The translations under genes and the position numbers were made by a program. This document shows positions 1 through 9,192 of a stretch of DNA of 64,000 nt, in pieces (position 1 is the first letter of the stretch; each line of letters starts with the position of its first letter). The DNA is taken from NCBI GenBank assembly GCA_022711405.1, contig JAKLFC010000009.1, forward strand, positions 67,771-131,770, written 5' to 3'. The notes beneath the pieces are model-generated. The model was not told the origin of the DNA and made no database searches. It was given only the letters and a program-made list of their open reading frames with translations. Source of the DNA: Bacteroidota bacterium (GTDB lineage: Bacteria; Bacteroidota; Bacteroidia; Bacteroidales; JAGONC01).

Positions 1-817
1 TGGTCAGGTTTTTAAAATCATCATCATCATAAAGACTTTTAAAATCTTCATCCGTCTGTGCATATTCTCTGAAAGACGACTGCATCTCGATAGCTCTTTT
101 AAGATCAGCAATGGCGTTTGCTTTTTCACCCTTTAAGCTGTAAATACATGCACGGTTATAAATATTTGACGGATCATCAGGGGAAATTTCTATTGCTTTG
201 CCGATGGAAACGAATGCTTCGTCAAATCTACCCAGTTTGGCCAGTGTTGAGGCTTTCATTCCCCAGACATCTGCTCGTGAGGGATCCATGTCAAGTGCCT
301 TGTCAAATGCTTCCAGAGCCTCATCGAACCGTTTCAGTTCATACAATATCTGCCCTCTGCCTATCTGATAACCTGCATCTTCCGGTTTAAGTCGGATGAG
401 GTTGTCAAAAGCAATGAGGGATGTTTCAGAATGACCTGTCTCGGCTGCTGCAAATGCCTTGTATAACCAGGCCTGTGGATTATCCGGATACTGTTCGGTC
501 CATTGATCAAGAACCTTCAGACCTTCTTCGACCCTTCCCAGTTCAAAGTTCATACCCATGCATCCGATATAAGCCTGATCATTGTTAGGCTGAATTTCAA
601 TTACTTTTTGATATAGATGAAGTGCATCCTCAAACCTGCCTTGCTGCCGCATAGAATTTGCGCTGTCAAGGTACATTTTTACGGAATCCTCCTGTGCAGC
701 TGGGTATAGCACACCAGCATTATTTGTAATTCTAAGACAGGGGATTACCTGGAATACGGTTGTCCGGCTAAAAGCGATTACCGGCAGTGCAACTAGTAGA
801 AAGATCAGTGTTTTCAT
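1..817 (-). CDS. TPR-repeat protein, C-terminus cut by window start
   Basis: The reading frame is open from an ATG at 817 down to base 1 with no stop, so about 272 residues are visible and the end lies outside the window. The product begins with a hydrophobic signal-like stretch (MKTLIFLLVALPVIAFS), pointing to export. From about residue 50 onward it shows back-to-back tetratricopeptide-type helices: repeated phrases such as A..LYQKVIEIQPNN, AFDNLIRLKPEDA, AFDKALDMDPSRA and SIGKAIEISPDDP, each ending with the usual TPR proline region. TPR arrays are protein-interaction scaffolds; no catalytic motif is visible. A second, unrelated TPR protein is encoded just upstream on the same strand, separated by a 111-bp repeat element. 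Specific function unknown. Confidence 0.8.
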   Translation of the reverse strand, partial: MKTLIFLLVALPVIAFSRTTVFQVIPCLRITNNAGVLYPAAQEDSVKMYLDSANSMRQQGRFEDALHLYQKVIEIQPNNDQAYIGCMGMNFELGRVEEGLKVLDQWTEQYPDNPQAWLYKAFAAAETGHSETSLIAFDNLIRLKPEDAGYQIGRGQILYELKRFDEALEAFDKALDMDPSRADVWGMKASTLAKLGRFDEAFVSIGKAIEISPDDPSNIYNRACIYSLKGEKANAIADLKRAIEMQSSFREYAQTDEDFKSLYDDDDFKNLT

Positions 818-891
818 TTTATTGGTTTAAAAATAGTGATTTATAGGGCTGTTGTCAATTAATTTCAGGGATTGCATTAAAGTTTTTTTAT

Positions 892-1002
892 TTAACCACA
901 AAGTCGCACAAAGGACATCACAAAGGAACACTAAGTAGTTTATTATCAGGCATATATTTTTATGTGCCTTTGTGAGATCCTTCGTGTTCCTTTGTGGTTG
1001 AG
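892..1002. repeat. MITE-like 111-bp palindromic element, copy 1
   Basis: A 111-bp segment bounded by near-perfect terminal inverted repeats (TTAACCACAAAG at the left, CTTTGTGGTT at the right) and containing further AAAGGAACAC-type inverted subrepeats. The copy at 39769-39879 has the same length and shares long identical stretches (for example AACACTAAGTAGTTTATTAT in the centre). No open frame of its own is credible. It fills the gap between the two TPR genes. The structure suits a non-autonomous mobile or REP-like element; mobility is inference. Confidence 0.8.
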
Positions 1003-1034
1003 TACATAGAATACACTCCCCAAGGCGTGAGGCA

Positions 1035-2111
1035 TTAAAACCAGCTGAAAAAGGAAAAATACTGGTGGCTGATCTGATCGGGAGGATCAAAAAGCAATAA
1101 TGTAGGGATTCCTGCTGCCCTTGAGAAGTAAGGATCCATGGCTTTGGCCTCTTCCATCTTTTTTTCGGCCTCCGGCTGGTTTCCCAGGAACATTTCAACC
1201 TGTCCAAGCCATCCCGTTGTATAGGCTTTCAACGGTATTACAGGTTCCGGTTTCGTGTTTAAGTATCTTTCAAAATAGGTTCTAGCAAGGGGCAGTTCAC
1301 TGCCGGCCTTTCCCTGGTCCTGCATGACCTGCATAATGTGGTAACGGGCCAGGTCAAGAATGAGGATGTTTTTTGAGGGATCTGCCTGAATGGCTTTATT
1401 GAAATATTCTTCGGCCTTTTCAGGATTCCCGGCAAACAGGCAGGCTTTACCCGCTTCCCTCAGATACTCAGGTTTATCACCACCAAGGATCATCAGATCT
1501 TCCCAGAATTTCACCAGGTCGGTGCCTTGAGTGGCCAGTACGGCTTTGGCTTTTGCACCGTAATAACCATCCAGGGTCGCCAGTTTTTCTGCATAACCGG
1601 CGGCCTTGGCACTGTCGCCACCCATATCGGCAGGCAGCAAGCCGTAAAACTCAACAAGGTAAAGCATTGCCTCATGGTAATCGGGCTTCATGGCAAGAAC
1701 CTTCTCAAACTCCCTGATGGATTCATCCACAAAGGATTTCGGATCCCCCTGTCCCGTTTCCATGGCGAAATAGGCATTGAAGAAAGTGACCAGCGCTTTG
1801 TAATAGGCATAGGTCACATTGGACGGATCGTGCTGTACCGCTTTTCCGGCAGGAATCAGAATGTCACTGATGGAAACCTGCCCACCGCCAAGAAGCAGGT
1901 AGTGGTTTAACCGGGCCTTTTCATAATGTGCTATCGCTAGGGTTGAGTCATCCGACAGAATGCTGTCCAGTAAACCTTTGGCTGCATCGGCTTTACCGTT
2001 CATACGCAGCCAGTATGCAGCCTGTACTTTTTTATCGGGATCGATCCCCGCAAAAATGCAGGAAACAAAGATCAGGAACATCGGGATCACTAAACAAATC
2101 AGTTTTTTCAT
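1035..2111 (-). CDS. Exported TPR-repeat protein
   Basis: 358 residues from ATG 2111. The N-terminus is a signal peptide (MKKLICLVIPMFLIFVSC); the Cys at residue 18 might be a lipidation site, but the lipobox FVSC is not canonical. The body is alpha-helical and TPR-like: an early pair around YWLRMNGKADAAKGLLDSIL, a middle repeat around IREFEKVLAMKPDYHEA, and later ones around AEEYFNKAIQADPSKN and AEKKMEEAKAMDPYF. Such proteins usually act as periplasmic or membrane-anchored scaffolds. There is no enzymatic motif. It is followed on the same strand by the truncated TPR gene at 1-817, with the 111-bp repeat between them. Exact role unknown. Confidence 0.75.
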   Translation of the reverse strand: MKKLICLVIPMFLIFVSCIFAGIDPDKKVQAAYWLRMNGKADAAKGLLDSILSDDSTLAIAHYEKARLNHYLLLGGGQVSISDILIPAGKAVQHDPSNVTYAYYKALVTFFNAYFAMETGQGDPKSFVDESIREFEKVLAMKPDYHEAMLYLVEFYGLLPADMGGDSAKAAGYAEKLATLDGYYGAKAKAVLATQGTDLVKFWEDLMILGGDKPEYLREAGKACLFAGNPEKAEEYFNKAIQADPSKNILILDLARYHIMQVMQDQGKAGSELPLARTYFERYLNTKPEPVIPLKAYTTGWLGQVEMFLGNQPEAEKKMEEAKAMDPYFSRAAGIPTLLLFDPPDQISHQYFSFFSWF

Positions 2112-2261
2112 GGTATTAAGGATTTAAAATGTTGCATCAGGTGAAAATGAATTGTAATTTAGGTGTCAAATCTCGTGAGATAGCGATTTTTATGTTTGCA
2201 TGACGCTTGTAAACCTTTTGTAAAAACTTTGCAAGGATTTTACATTCATCCGGTCCTCTTA

Positions 2262-3206
2262 ATGAGCACTTTTGTGAAAAACAATGATCTACCGACGTTC
2301 AGAATGTTAAAACAAAAGGTGGCAGAGCGCATGCTGCAGTCCTATCCGGGCATCAATCCAGTCATATCCGAATGGAAAGGTCAGGAGATCGTGGATTTCC
2401 AGGAAGAGCTGCTGAAGAATGTGAACGCCCACATCAGTGAAAAATGGTTCTATACTCATATGAAATCCAGTCATCCAAAACTGCCCAGGATCGATATGCT
2501 CAATCTGTTGAGCAGGTATGCAGGGTATGCCAACTGGGATGATTTTAGATATGAATGTTCAGATCAGACTGTTGCCATTGTCAAACCGGTAAATCCCAAC
2601 AGGTATTTCATCTTTGTCCCGGCTCTGGTGCTGGTGGCACTGGGAATCCTTTTTCTGTTGTTTAAGCTGCTCAGCACCCGGGAGTATACTTTCCGCTTTT
2701 ATGACGCAGATACGGCAGAGCCCATCACCAGTACGATCATCGAAGTCAGTGTGCTCCTCCCGAACGAATCACCGGTGAGCCATTTGTGCGGCTCCGATGG
2801 TAGTTTTACCCTGAAAACGGATAAGGCCAATATTCGTTTTTCTGTTAAATCACCTTATTATCAAACAGATACGATCTTCCGTACACTGGATAAATTCAAC
2901 CGTAACGAAACGGTCAAGCTTCGTCCGGATAACTATGCGCTGATGATCCATTATTTTTCAAGTATGAATGTGAAAGACTGGCAAAAAAGAAGGGATCAGC
3001 TGAACCGCATGATTGCCGACAGTGCGCTCATCTTTCAGGTCTTCAGTAAGGAAGTCCCCGGGGTGGAGCTTTACGGAAAATGGGAATTCATCAATAAACT
3101 GACATTGCCTTCGACAGGATTAAAGAATATCGAAATATTGGATACCCGGTATCAGGAAGACAGGATCACCATGATCCGTTTCAGGCAAAAGGAGGCCCGG
3201 AGATGA
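2262..3206 (+). CDS. Unknown membrane-anchored protein (first of a two-gene unit)
   Basis: The frame is open from 2196, but the ATG at 2262 (MSTFVKNNDLPTFRMLKQKV) gives a more natural N-terminus, yielding 314 residues. About residues 1-105 form a charged helical domain with WKGQEIVDFQ and EKWFYTH...KLPRIDMLNLLSRYAGY phrases. A single transmembrane helix follows (YFIFVPALVLVALGILFLLF, about residues 115-135), then an extracytoplasmic beta-rich domain that starts YTFRFYDADTAEPITSTIIEV, reminiscent of carboxypeptidase-regulatory-like or Ig-like folds. The cytoplasm-TM-periplasm plan suggests a transducer or anchor. It overlaps the next gene by four bases (ATGA), so the two are very likely translationally coupled. 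I do not recognise a named family. Confidence 0.7.
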   Translation: MSTFVKNNDLPTFRMLKQKVAERMLQSYPGINPVISEWKGQEIVDFQEELLKNVNAHISEKWFYTHMKSSHPKLPRIDMLNLLSRYAGYANWDDFRYECSDQTVAIVKPVNPNRYFIFVPALVLVALGILFLLFKLLSTREYTFRFYDADTAEPITSTIIEVSVLLPNESPVSHLCGSDGSFTLKTDKANIRFSVKSPYYQTDTIFRTLDKFNRNETVKLRPDNYALMIHYFSSMNVKDWQKRRDQLNRMIADSALIFQVFSKEVPGVELYGKWEFINKLTLPSTGLKNIEILDTRYQEDRITMIRFRQKEARR

Positions 3207-3850
3207 GAAAATTCATCATCCTGTTCGTTTCAGCCATGGCCTACATGCTCCTGAGTTCCAGATCCTGTGAAGGGCCGGAACAGGAAAGTATTATGAGTGA
3301 TGAGGAAGTGGTTGCAGCCACCAAGGATTCCATCGAGCATCAGTTTGCTTCGGACGATCTCTCCACAGCATTATTAAACACAATGGAAGTCCAGGCACAT
3401 CAAAAACTCGCAGATTTATACGACTATCTCAATCTGTACGCAAATGCATCCCTTGACAGTGCTTTCAGAATCCAGGCCCGGCTGATGATCAGGAAACTAT
3501 TTGTCTCCGATACGGTACAGATCAATACGTTACTTGCCAGCGAGACAGGTGAACCCAACCTGCCTCTGAATGATTACCTGCGTTCCCTGACCAATCCCGT
3601 AGTTCCTTCACCGATTCTTTTCATCGATTCCATCAGGACGGTCAGTTCACTGTACAGAACCGGTGAAATGTCCTATGAGGGGATCATCGCCTTTGAACGC
3701 CAGTTAGGATACCTGACCGCTTCCGACACAACTCTCAGTAGTAACGTAAGTATGGTGGCTGAAATGTTGGCCGTTAAGGTCAGCAGGGCAGTAGGCAGCG
3801 ATACTATGCAGGTCTGGGAAGTACTTCTGGGAGATATCAGACAGGAATAA
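3203..3850 (+). CDS. Unknown exported protein, partner of the upstream gene
   Basis: 215 residues starting at an ATG that overlaps the previous stop codon. The first 25 residues (MRKFIILFVSAMAYMLLSSRSCEG) look like a signal peptide; the Cys near residue 22 follows S-S-R-S rather than a standard lipobox. The remainder is soluble and mostly helical (TALLNTMEVQAHQKLADLYDYL, SAFRIQARLMIRKLF) with no transmembrane segment and no known catalytic motif. ATGA coupling to the membrane protein at 2262-3206 implies that the two products act together, perhaps through the periplasmic domain of the first. Function unknown. Confidence 0.65.
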   Translation: MRKFIILFVSAMAYMLLSSRSCEGPEQESIMSDEEVVAATKDSIEHQFASDDLSTALLNTMEVQAHQKLADLYDYLNLYANASLDSAFRIQARLMIRKLFVSDTVQINTLLASETGEPNLPLNDYLRSLTNPVVPSPILFIDSIRTVSSLYRTGEMSYEGIIAFERQLGYLTASDTTLSSNVSMVAEMLAVKVSRAVGSDTMQVWEVLLGDIRQE

Positions 3851-3853
3851 AAG

Positions 3854-4324
3854 TCACAGGGTAAATTCCCCGAAGACCTTGGTCAGTTCGTGGTTTCTGT
3901 AATTAAAGATATTATTCAGCTGCTTTTTGATAAACAGCCTGTTGGCGAGTTTGCCAAGGAATCCCAGGGGAGGCCGGTAAGAAACGATATCGGTCATCAG
4001 CACCCCGCCATCGGCGGGCTTGAGATGGTGTTCATGATGCCACATGGAATAGGGACCGGCGCGCTGCTCATCGACAAAGAATTCCTTCTCCCTTACCTGC
4101 GTGATCTCGGTGACCCACAGCATCCTGATCCCAGGTACAGGACATACCCTGTAGCTAATGATCATGCCAGGGTACATCTTCCCCGGTACATCACCGGAGG
4201 TAATGTTGAATCCCATGTGGGCAGGTGTGATTCTTTTCAGGTTGCCTGGTGAAGAAACGAAATCCCATACCTGGTCAAGGGTGGCAGGGATATATTGAGT
4301 TGTTTTGAACTGATAAAATGCCAT
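3854..4324 (-). CDS. SRPBCC (START-like) ligand-binding family protein
   Basis: 156 residues, cytoplasmic, no signal peptide. The N-terminal pattern YQFKTTQYIPATLDQVWDFVSSPGNLKRITPAHMGF is the typical opening of the SRPBCC or polyketide-cyclase-like helix-grip fold: beta strand, P-A-x-x-x-V-W-x-F, then a conserved asparagine-leucine. Further strands follow in the expected order, and the C-terminus has the long amphipathic helix (RLFIKKQLNNIFNYRNHELTKVF). Members bind hydrophobic ligands in a central cavity; a specific ligand cannot be deduced. It ends only three bases from the convergent gene ending at 3850. Confidence 0.8.
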   Translation of the reverse strand: MAFYQFKTTQYIPATLDQVWDFVSSPGNLKRITPAHMGFNITSGDVPGKMYPGMIISYRVCPVPGIRMLWVTEITQVREKEFFVDEQRAGPYSMWHHEHHLKPADGGVLMTDIVSYRPPLGFLGKLANRLFIKKQLNNIFNYRNHELTKVFGEFTL

Positions 4325-4374
4325 GTACAGGTGAAATTTTAAAAAGCAATAATGTTACGTTGTTCATTTGGTAT

Positions 4375-4971
4375 CTACAAGATAAGGGTCATGCGAAAAG
4401 AATTGAAACCAATATTAAAGCTCATGTTGCTGACCTGAAGAAACTGCATCCGATGGGCATGTTGGATACTGTACATAATGGCGTCAAACAACAGAAGGAA
4501 TCCACCCTGCAGGATCATTGAATTGCCATAGCCCTGAAGAAGATCATGCCTCTTTGTAGATTGGTGAGAAAAGTGTTTCAGCAGGAATCCGGTCCCGATA
4601 TACAACACATCCAGCCCTGCATTGATCAGGTAGAGCCGCTCCATTTGCGTATGTTTTTCCAGCATTTGCTCCGGGCTGAGCTCCAGCGGATCGATACGTG
4701 CGTTGCTGATGAGTGCTATGCCTGCGATCGAGAGGTTGACCGTATTCCAGAAGAGGTTCATTTGATGGAAATATTTGGTTGTCCCGGAACCAGTTGCCCA
4801 TCCGGCCGCCCCGGTGGCAATGTTCAGCACGGCCCATGCACCCAGAACATACATCCCTGTATTATTGACAGTAATGCTTTTACTGTAGAATTCCCGGTAA
4901 TCAGTCTGGCCTGCTGCGGTGAATGCAATGATCAGCAAAGATAACAGCACGATCCATTGAGTTTTTTTCAT
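4375..4971 (-). CDS. Small integral membrane protein of unknown function
   Basis: 198 residues with a signal-like N-terminus (MKKTQWIVLLSLLIIAFTAAGQ) followed by about four hydrophobic segments: YVLGAWAVLNIATGAAGWAT, MNLFWNTVNLSIAGIALIS, LYLINAGLDVLYIGTGFLL and GGFLLLFDAIMYSIQHAHRM. Between the second and third lies an acidic loop with ELSPEQMLEKHTQMERL. It resembles small Bacteroidota membrane proteins annotated only with DUF labels (possibly DUF6992, uncertain). The 265-bp gap upstream (4972-5236) separates it from the divergent TonB receptor and presumably holds promoters for both, but I see no consensus box there. Confidence 0.65.
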   Translation of the reverse strand: MKKTQWIVLLSLLIIAFTAAGQTDYREFYSKSITVNNTGMYVLGAWAVLNIATGAAGWATGSGTTKYFHQMNLFWNTVNLSIAGIALISNARIDPLELSPEQMLEKHTQMERLYLINAGLDVLYIGTGFLLKHFSHQSTKRHDLLQGYGNSMILQGGFLLLFDAIMYSIQHAHRMQFLQVSNMSFNIGFNSFRMTLIL

Positions 4972-5236
4972 AGGCGTGTGTGAATAATAGATGCCTCCAT
5001 TGTATCTCTAAACAAATTTCCTCATGGGTTGTTCACGCGTAAGGTGCATTGTCCGCAGGAGTTCAGTCTGAAAACTAACTCAGTGCAAACATCCCCATCC
5101 GAGCCGGTATAATACCTTTTACCCGATCTTTTACCGACTCTTTCCGACACTTCATCCTCCTTTTTCCACACTTCGGCGATTTATATTTTATTATTCCCTG
5201 GCAAGGGTGAACATTTGCCTGTCAATTCGATGAAAA

Positions 5237-7378
5237 ATGAAAACGACCCTCTTGCTGATCCTGTTTGCCGGTATCGTGATGTCAGTGAGTTCCCAGACCA
5301 CAATCATGGGACGTATTACGGATAAATCAGGCGAAACCATTGTCGGTGCCAACGTCTATCTGGAGAATTCATACGACGGGACCTCTTCGGACGTGGAAGG
5401 AAATTTCAGTTTCACGACCGCATTATCGGGACAGCAGAAACTGGTCGTCAGCTTTATCGGGTACATTCAGCTTGAACAGGCCCTGGATCTGGGAGGGGAA
5501 CCGGTCACGTTATCTATCATACTTCAGCCCGACAACCAGGAACTGGGAGGGGTGGAGATCACAGCCGGTTCGTTTGAGGCGAGCGATGAGAAAAAAGCGG
5601 TCATCCTGAGGCCTCTGGATATCGTGACAACGGCAGGCGGGCTGGCTGATATCTCAGCGGTCATGAACACCCTGCCCGGCACGCAGACGGTAGGCGAGGA
5701 AGGGAAACTGTTCGTCAGGGGAGGCGACAGCTACGAGACACAGACGTTCATCGACGGCATGCAGGTGATCAATCCCTACACCACCTCCATGCCCGACGTG
5801 CCCTCCAGGGGAAGGTTCTCTCCGTACATGTTCAACGGAACCATGTTCAGCACCGGCGGCTTTTCGGCAGAGTACGGGCAGGCGCTTTCATCGGCCCTGA
5901 TCCTCAGGTCGAACGACCTGCCCGAACAGACAGTCACAGGCCTTTCGCTGATGACCATCGGACCCGGTGTTGAACATACACAGAAATGGGATCATTCATC
6001 GGTCTCGGCTTCCATGGAGTACATGAACCTGCAGCCCTATTTTGCCCTGGTCCCTCAGGAATTCGACTGGGAGAAGGCTCCCGAAGCGTTCGGCGGCATG
6101 ATGACGTTCCGGCACAAGACCGGACCTGACGGCATGCTGAAGGGTTTTGCCAACTACAGCCACTCCAGCAGCGCCATGTACTATCCCGACATGACCGACC
6201 TGAACCGTACCATGCTGATCGGCATAAGAAATGACAACCTCTATGGCCAGATCAACTACCAGGACGCTATCGGCGAGCAATGGATCACGCAGAGCGGATT
6301 ATCCTATATGCGTAATATGGATGATACCGACCTGGACCGTGACAACGTGCACGAGCTGGAACAATCCTGGCAGGCAAGGCAGGTGTTCCGGTTCCTTTAC
6401 AGCGAAAAAGCTGTCTTCAAAGGAGGTGTTGAATGGATGCGGAAGGATTTTTCGCAGGAGTATTTTGTATCCAGTGAGGACATAACCTACACCACCTGTT
6501 TTACAGATGATCTTTTCAGCGGTTTTCTGGAAACGGAAATAACCGTGTCGAATCGTTTTGCAGCCCGCGCCGGGGGAAGGTACGAATATTCAGCCCTTCT
6601 GAAAAAAGGTAACATCGTACCGCGAGTGTCCATGGCCTATAAAACCGGAGCCAGCAGCCAGGTTTCGTTTGCCTATGGTATCTTTTACCAGACTCCTTCG
6701 GGCGACTATCTCCGGTTTGATCATGATCTCGATTTTGAGCGGGCCACACATTATATCCTCAATTACCAGATCATGAAAAACCGCAGGGTGTTCCGTGTGG
6801 AAGTATACCGGAAAAAGTATCATGACCTGGTGAAATACATCACCCTGAATTCACCGGATCCGAATCAGTATACGAACAATGGAAAGGGATATGCCCAGGG
6901 GATCGATATTTTCTGGCGCGACCAGCGAACCTTTTCCAATATCGATTACTGGATCTCCTATTCTTACCTCGATACACAAAGGGATTATAAAGACTATCCC
7001 GGGCCAGCAGTACCTACGTTCGCTTCAAAACACAATGCGTCCGTAGTGGTGAAATACTGGGTGGGGAAATTGTCGACCCAGTTTGCCGGCACCTATTCAT
7101 TTGCCAGTGGCCGGACCTATTACAATCCCAATTCGGAGGAGTTTCTCAAGGATAAAACAAAATCCTACCATGACCTGAGCCTCAATGCCAGTTACCTGAC
7201 AGAGATCTTCAAAAAATTCACCATTATCCATCTCTCGGTCAGCAATGTGCTGGGATTCAATAATATATTTGGATATCATTACCAGACCACCCCGGGAACC
7301 GATGGAACCTATCCTTCCTTTGCCGTGAAGCAATGGGCCAAACGGTTCTGGTTCCTCGGAGTGTTCATTTCAATATAA
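5237..7378 (+). CDS. TonB-dependent outer-membrane receptor
   Basis: 713 residues. A signal peptide (residues 1-19, ending VSSQ) precedes a carboxypeptidase-regulatory-like domain at about 22-107 (IMGRITDKSGETIVGANVYLE ... GYIQLEQ), the hallmark of Bacteroidota TonB receptors. The plug spans about 115-235, including VMNTLPGTQTVGEEGKLFVRGGDSYETQTFIDGM, and the remainder is aromatic-rich beta barrel, though it is short for the family. There is no SusD partner next to it, so it is not a classical glycan-uptake pair. Downstream on the same strand lie a TPR protein and a LytS/LytTR pair. Substrate unknown. ATG 5237 is preferred over the out-of-frame ATG at 5230. Confidence 0.9.
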   Translation: MKTTLLLILFAGIVMSVSSQTTIMGRITDKSGETIVGANVYLENSYDGTSSDVEGNFSFTTALSGQQKLVVSFIGYIQLEQALDLGGEPVTLSIILQPDNQELGGVEITAGSFEASDEKKAVILRPLDIVTTAGGLADISAVMNTLPGTQTVGEEGKLFVRGGDSYETQTFIDGMQVINPYTTSMPDVPSRGRFSPYMFNGTMFSTGGFSAEYGQALSSALILRSNDLPEQTVTGLSLMTIGPGVEHTQKWDHSSVSASMEYMNLQPYFALVPQEFDWEKAPEAFGGMMTFRHKTGPDGMLKGFANYSHSSSAMYYPDMTDLNRTMLIGIRNDNLYGQINYQDAIGEQWITQSGLSYMRNMDDTDLDRDNVHELEQSWQARQVFRFLYSEKAVFKGGVEWMRKDFSQEYFVSSEDITYTTCFTDDLFSGFLETEITVSNRFAARAGGRYEYSALLKKGNIVPRVSMAYKTGASSQVSFAYGIFYQTPSGDYLRFDHDLDFERATHYILNYQIMKNRRVFRVEVYRKKYHDLVKYITLNSPDPNQYTNNGKGYAQGIDIFWRDQRTFSNIDYWISYSYLDTQRDYKDYPGPAVPTFASKHNASVVVKYWVGKLSTQFAGTYSFASGRTYYNPNSEEFLKDKTKSYHDLSLNASYLTEIFKKFTIIHLSVSNVLGFNNIFGYHYQTTPGTDGTYPSFAVKQWAKRFWFLGVFISI

Positions 7379-7380
7379 CA

Positions 7381-7428
7381 GCCCCTCCCCAACCCCTCCC
7401 CATTTGGGGAGGGGCCAGGGGTGGGGCA
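7381..7428. repeat. CCCCTCCCC/GGGGAGGGG palindrome, copy 1
   Basis: Directly after the TonB receptor stop is a GC-rich palindrome: CCCCTCCCC at 7393-7401 and its complement at 7406-7414, separated by four bases, with an outer GCCCC/GGGGC arm. Related sequences lie at 9174-9214 and 43044-43099. It could fold as a strong hairpin and attenuate transcription into the TPR gene, although no T-tract follows. Confidence 0.7.
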
Positions 7429-7455
7429 GTAATTTAACAATTTAACATTTTAACA

Positions 7456-8106
7456 ATGAAAGCACTAATTCTCACCATTGCACTTATCGTTTACAGCACA
7501 GCTGGATTTTCACAGAAAGACCAGTATCAGATGACCATGCGAACAACCATCGACAAGATGTACCAGGCAAAAACCGTAGAAGAGTATCAGCTGATGGCTA
7601 ATACCTTTGAACGGATGGCGCTGGCGGAAAAAAAGGAATGGATTCCCTCGTATTACACGGCGTACTGCTATATCATGATGGGTTTTATGGCGGAAAAGCC
7701 CGACCAGATCGATCCTTATCTGGATCTTGCCCAGAAGCATCTTGACAATGCGCTTGCCATTGACAGCAAAGAGGCGGAACTGTACGTCCTGCAGGGGATG
7801 CTGCATCAGGCCCGGATCAGTGTTGATTTCATGGGCAGGGGGCTGGTCTATTCGCAAAAGGCCCAGGGTGCCCTGGAAGAGGCTGTGAAGATGGATCCAA
7901 AGAATCCGAGGGCGTACTACCTGATGGGCATGAACGTTTACAGTACACCCAAAATGTACGGTGGCGGGCCGGAAACCGCGTTACCCCTGTTCAGAAGAGC
8001 ACAGGAGAACTTTGAACTGGGCGAAACCGTCGGCAATGACCTGATGCCCACCTGGGGGAAAGAACACAATAACCAGATGCTCGCTGAATGTGAGCCGAAA
8101 AATTGA
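7456..8106 (+). CDS. Exported TPR-repeat protein
   Basis: 216 residues with a signal peptide (MKALILTIALIVYSTAGFSQ). TPR-type helices are visible around KHLDNALAIDSKEAELYVLQGML and ALEEAVKMDPKNPRAYYLMGMNVY, so the periplasmic part is probably two to four TPR units. The gene sits 77 bases behind the TonB receptor (with a palindromic repeat in between) and 27 bases ahead of a LytS-type kinase, on the same strand. A periplasmic adaptor between receptor and kinase would fit that position, but this is inference. No catalytic motif is present. Confidence 0.75.
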   Translation: MKALILTIALIVYSTAGFSQKDQYQMTMRTTIDKMYQAKTVEEYQLMANTFERMALAEKKEWIPSYYTAYCYIMMGFMAEKPDQIDPYLDLAQKHLDNALAIDSKEAELYVLQGMLHQARISVDFMGRGLVYSQKAQGALEEAVKMDPKNPRAYYLMGMNVYSTPKMYGGGPETALPLFRRAQENFELGETVGNDLMPTWGKEHNNQMLAECEPKN

Positions 8107-8133
8107 TACATTTACACATCCAATAACGAACCC

Positions 8134-9192
8134 ATGAAAGGCTCCAGGAAAAATCTTATCCGGCATCTGAGGGATATTCTCATTGTTACCCTGGTGGGAA
8201 CACTGGTCTCCCTGCTTTTTATCCTGGATGCCATGACATGGCACAATGTGCTGGTCAACCTGGGTTATTGTGCAGTACTGGGGACGGTGATCTGGAAAGG
8301 GAACGAACTGATGGCCTATTGGATCGACAGGAAATACCCCTGGCTGAAAAATCCCGGGAAAACACTCTGGATAAATATTTCAGCAACGATCATCCTGTCG
8401 GTCGTCCTCATTCTACTGGTCAATTATGGCTGGTTTAATCTTGTGTATAAGATCAGCTTCGGACAATTTTTTCTGCACCGGGGAGGGTACTGGCTGGTGG
8501 TCATACAGCTGCTGGTCACCTTCATCATAACGCTGATCCTGTATGTGGGTGATTTTTTTCACGCCTGGAAAGAATCCGTCAAAAGGGAAGAGCAGTTCAA
8601 GCGCGAGAGCCTTGCCTTTCAGTATGAATCGCTGAAGAACCAGGTCAATCCGCATTTTCTGTTCAATAGCCTGAATGTCCTGAGTTCGCTGGTCATGAAA
8701 GACCAGGAAGGATCAGTGCAGTTCATCCGGCAACTCTCGGAAGTATACCGGTATGTGCTGGAGCAAAAGGATAAGGAGGTGGTGGAACTCGGAACGGAGA
8801 TGAAGTTTGTGGAATCCTATATTTACCTCCAGCAGATACGTTATGCAGAGAACCTTCATGTTGAGCTGGCCCCTGATCTTCCGCATTATTACTCACAGCA
8901 GGTGATACCGATATCCGTGCAGATGCTGGTCGAAAATGCCATCAAGCACAACATCATCTCAGGAGACGAGCCGTTGACGGTCAGGATAGCGGTGGAACAG
9001 GATCACCTGGTGGTCAGGAACAACCTGCAGGTGAGATCCACCATCCCGGAATCGGGCAACATCGGGCTGAACAATATCAGGTCGCGGTATGAGTACCTGA
9101 CGGAGAAAGAGTTTATTACCGTTAATGACGGGAAGGAATTTGTGGTGAGGATGCCACTGATCCGGATGCACCCCGCTCCCACTCTCCCTTAG
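8134..9192 (+). CDS. LytS-type sensor histidine kinase
   Basis: 352 residues. Four transmembrane helices fill the first 140 residues (ILIVTLVGTLVSLLFILDAM, VLVNLGYCAVLGTVIW, ISATIILSVVLILLVNYGW, VVIQLLVTFIITLILYVGDF). They are followed by the His_kinase domain of LytS/YehU type with the phosphorylated histidine in SLKNQVNPHFLFNSLNVLSS, and an ATPase part with VEMLVEN-like QMLVENAIKHN and a G-box NIGLNNIRSRYE. No extracytoplasmic sensor domain is present, so sensing is probably membrane-embedded or relayed by a partner. The LytTR regulator starts 36 bases downstream. The last codons (HPAPTLP) are read from an intergenic-type palindromic repeat. Confidence 0.93.
   Translation: MKGSRKNLIRHLRDILIVTLVGTLVSLLFILDAMTWHNVLVNLGYCAVLGTVIWKGNELMAYWIDRKYPWLKNPGKTLWINISATIILSVVLILLVNYGWFNLVYKISFGQFFLHRGGYWLVVIQLLVTFIITLILYVGDFFHAWKESVKREEQFKRESLAFQYESLKNQVNPHFLFNSLNVLSSLVMKDQEGSVQFIRQLSEVYRYVLEQKDKEVVELGTEMKFVESYIYLQQIRYAENLHVELAPDLPHYYSQQVIPISVQMLVENAIKHNIISGDEPLTVRIAVEQDHLVVRNNLQVRSTIPESGNIGLNNIRSRYEYLTEKEFITVNDGKEFVVRMPLIRMHPAPTLP

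Noticed and set aside
118..390. Plus-strand open frame of 90 codons
   Set aside because: Antisense to the TPR gene at 1-817, whose repeats are clearly coding.
827..1207. Minus-strand open frame of 126 codons
   Set aside because: It runs through the 111-bp repeat element and overlaps the C-terminus of the TPR gene in another frame; composition is not protein-like.
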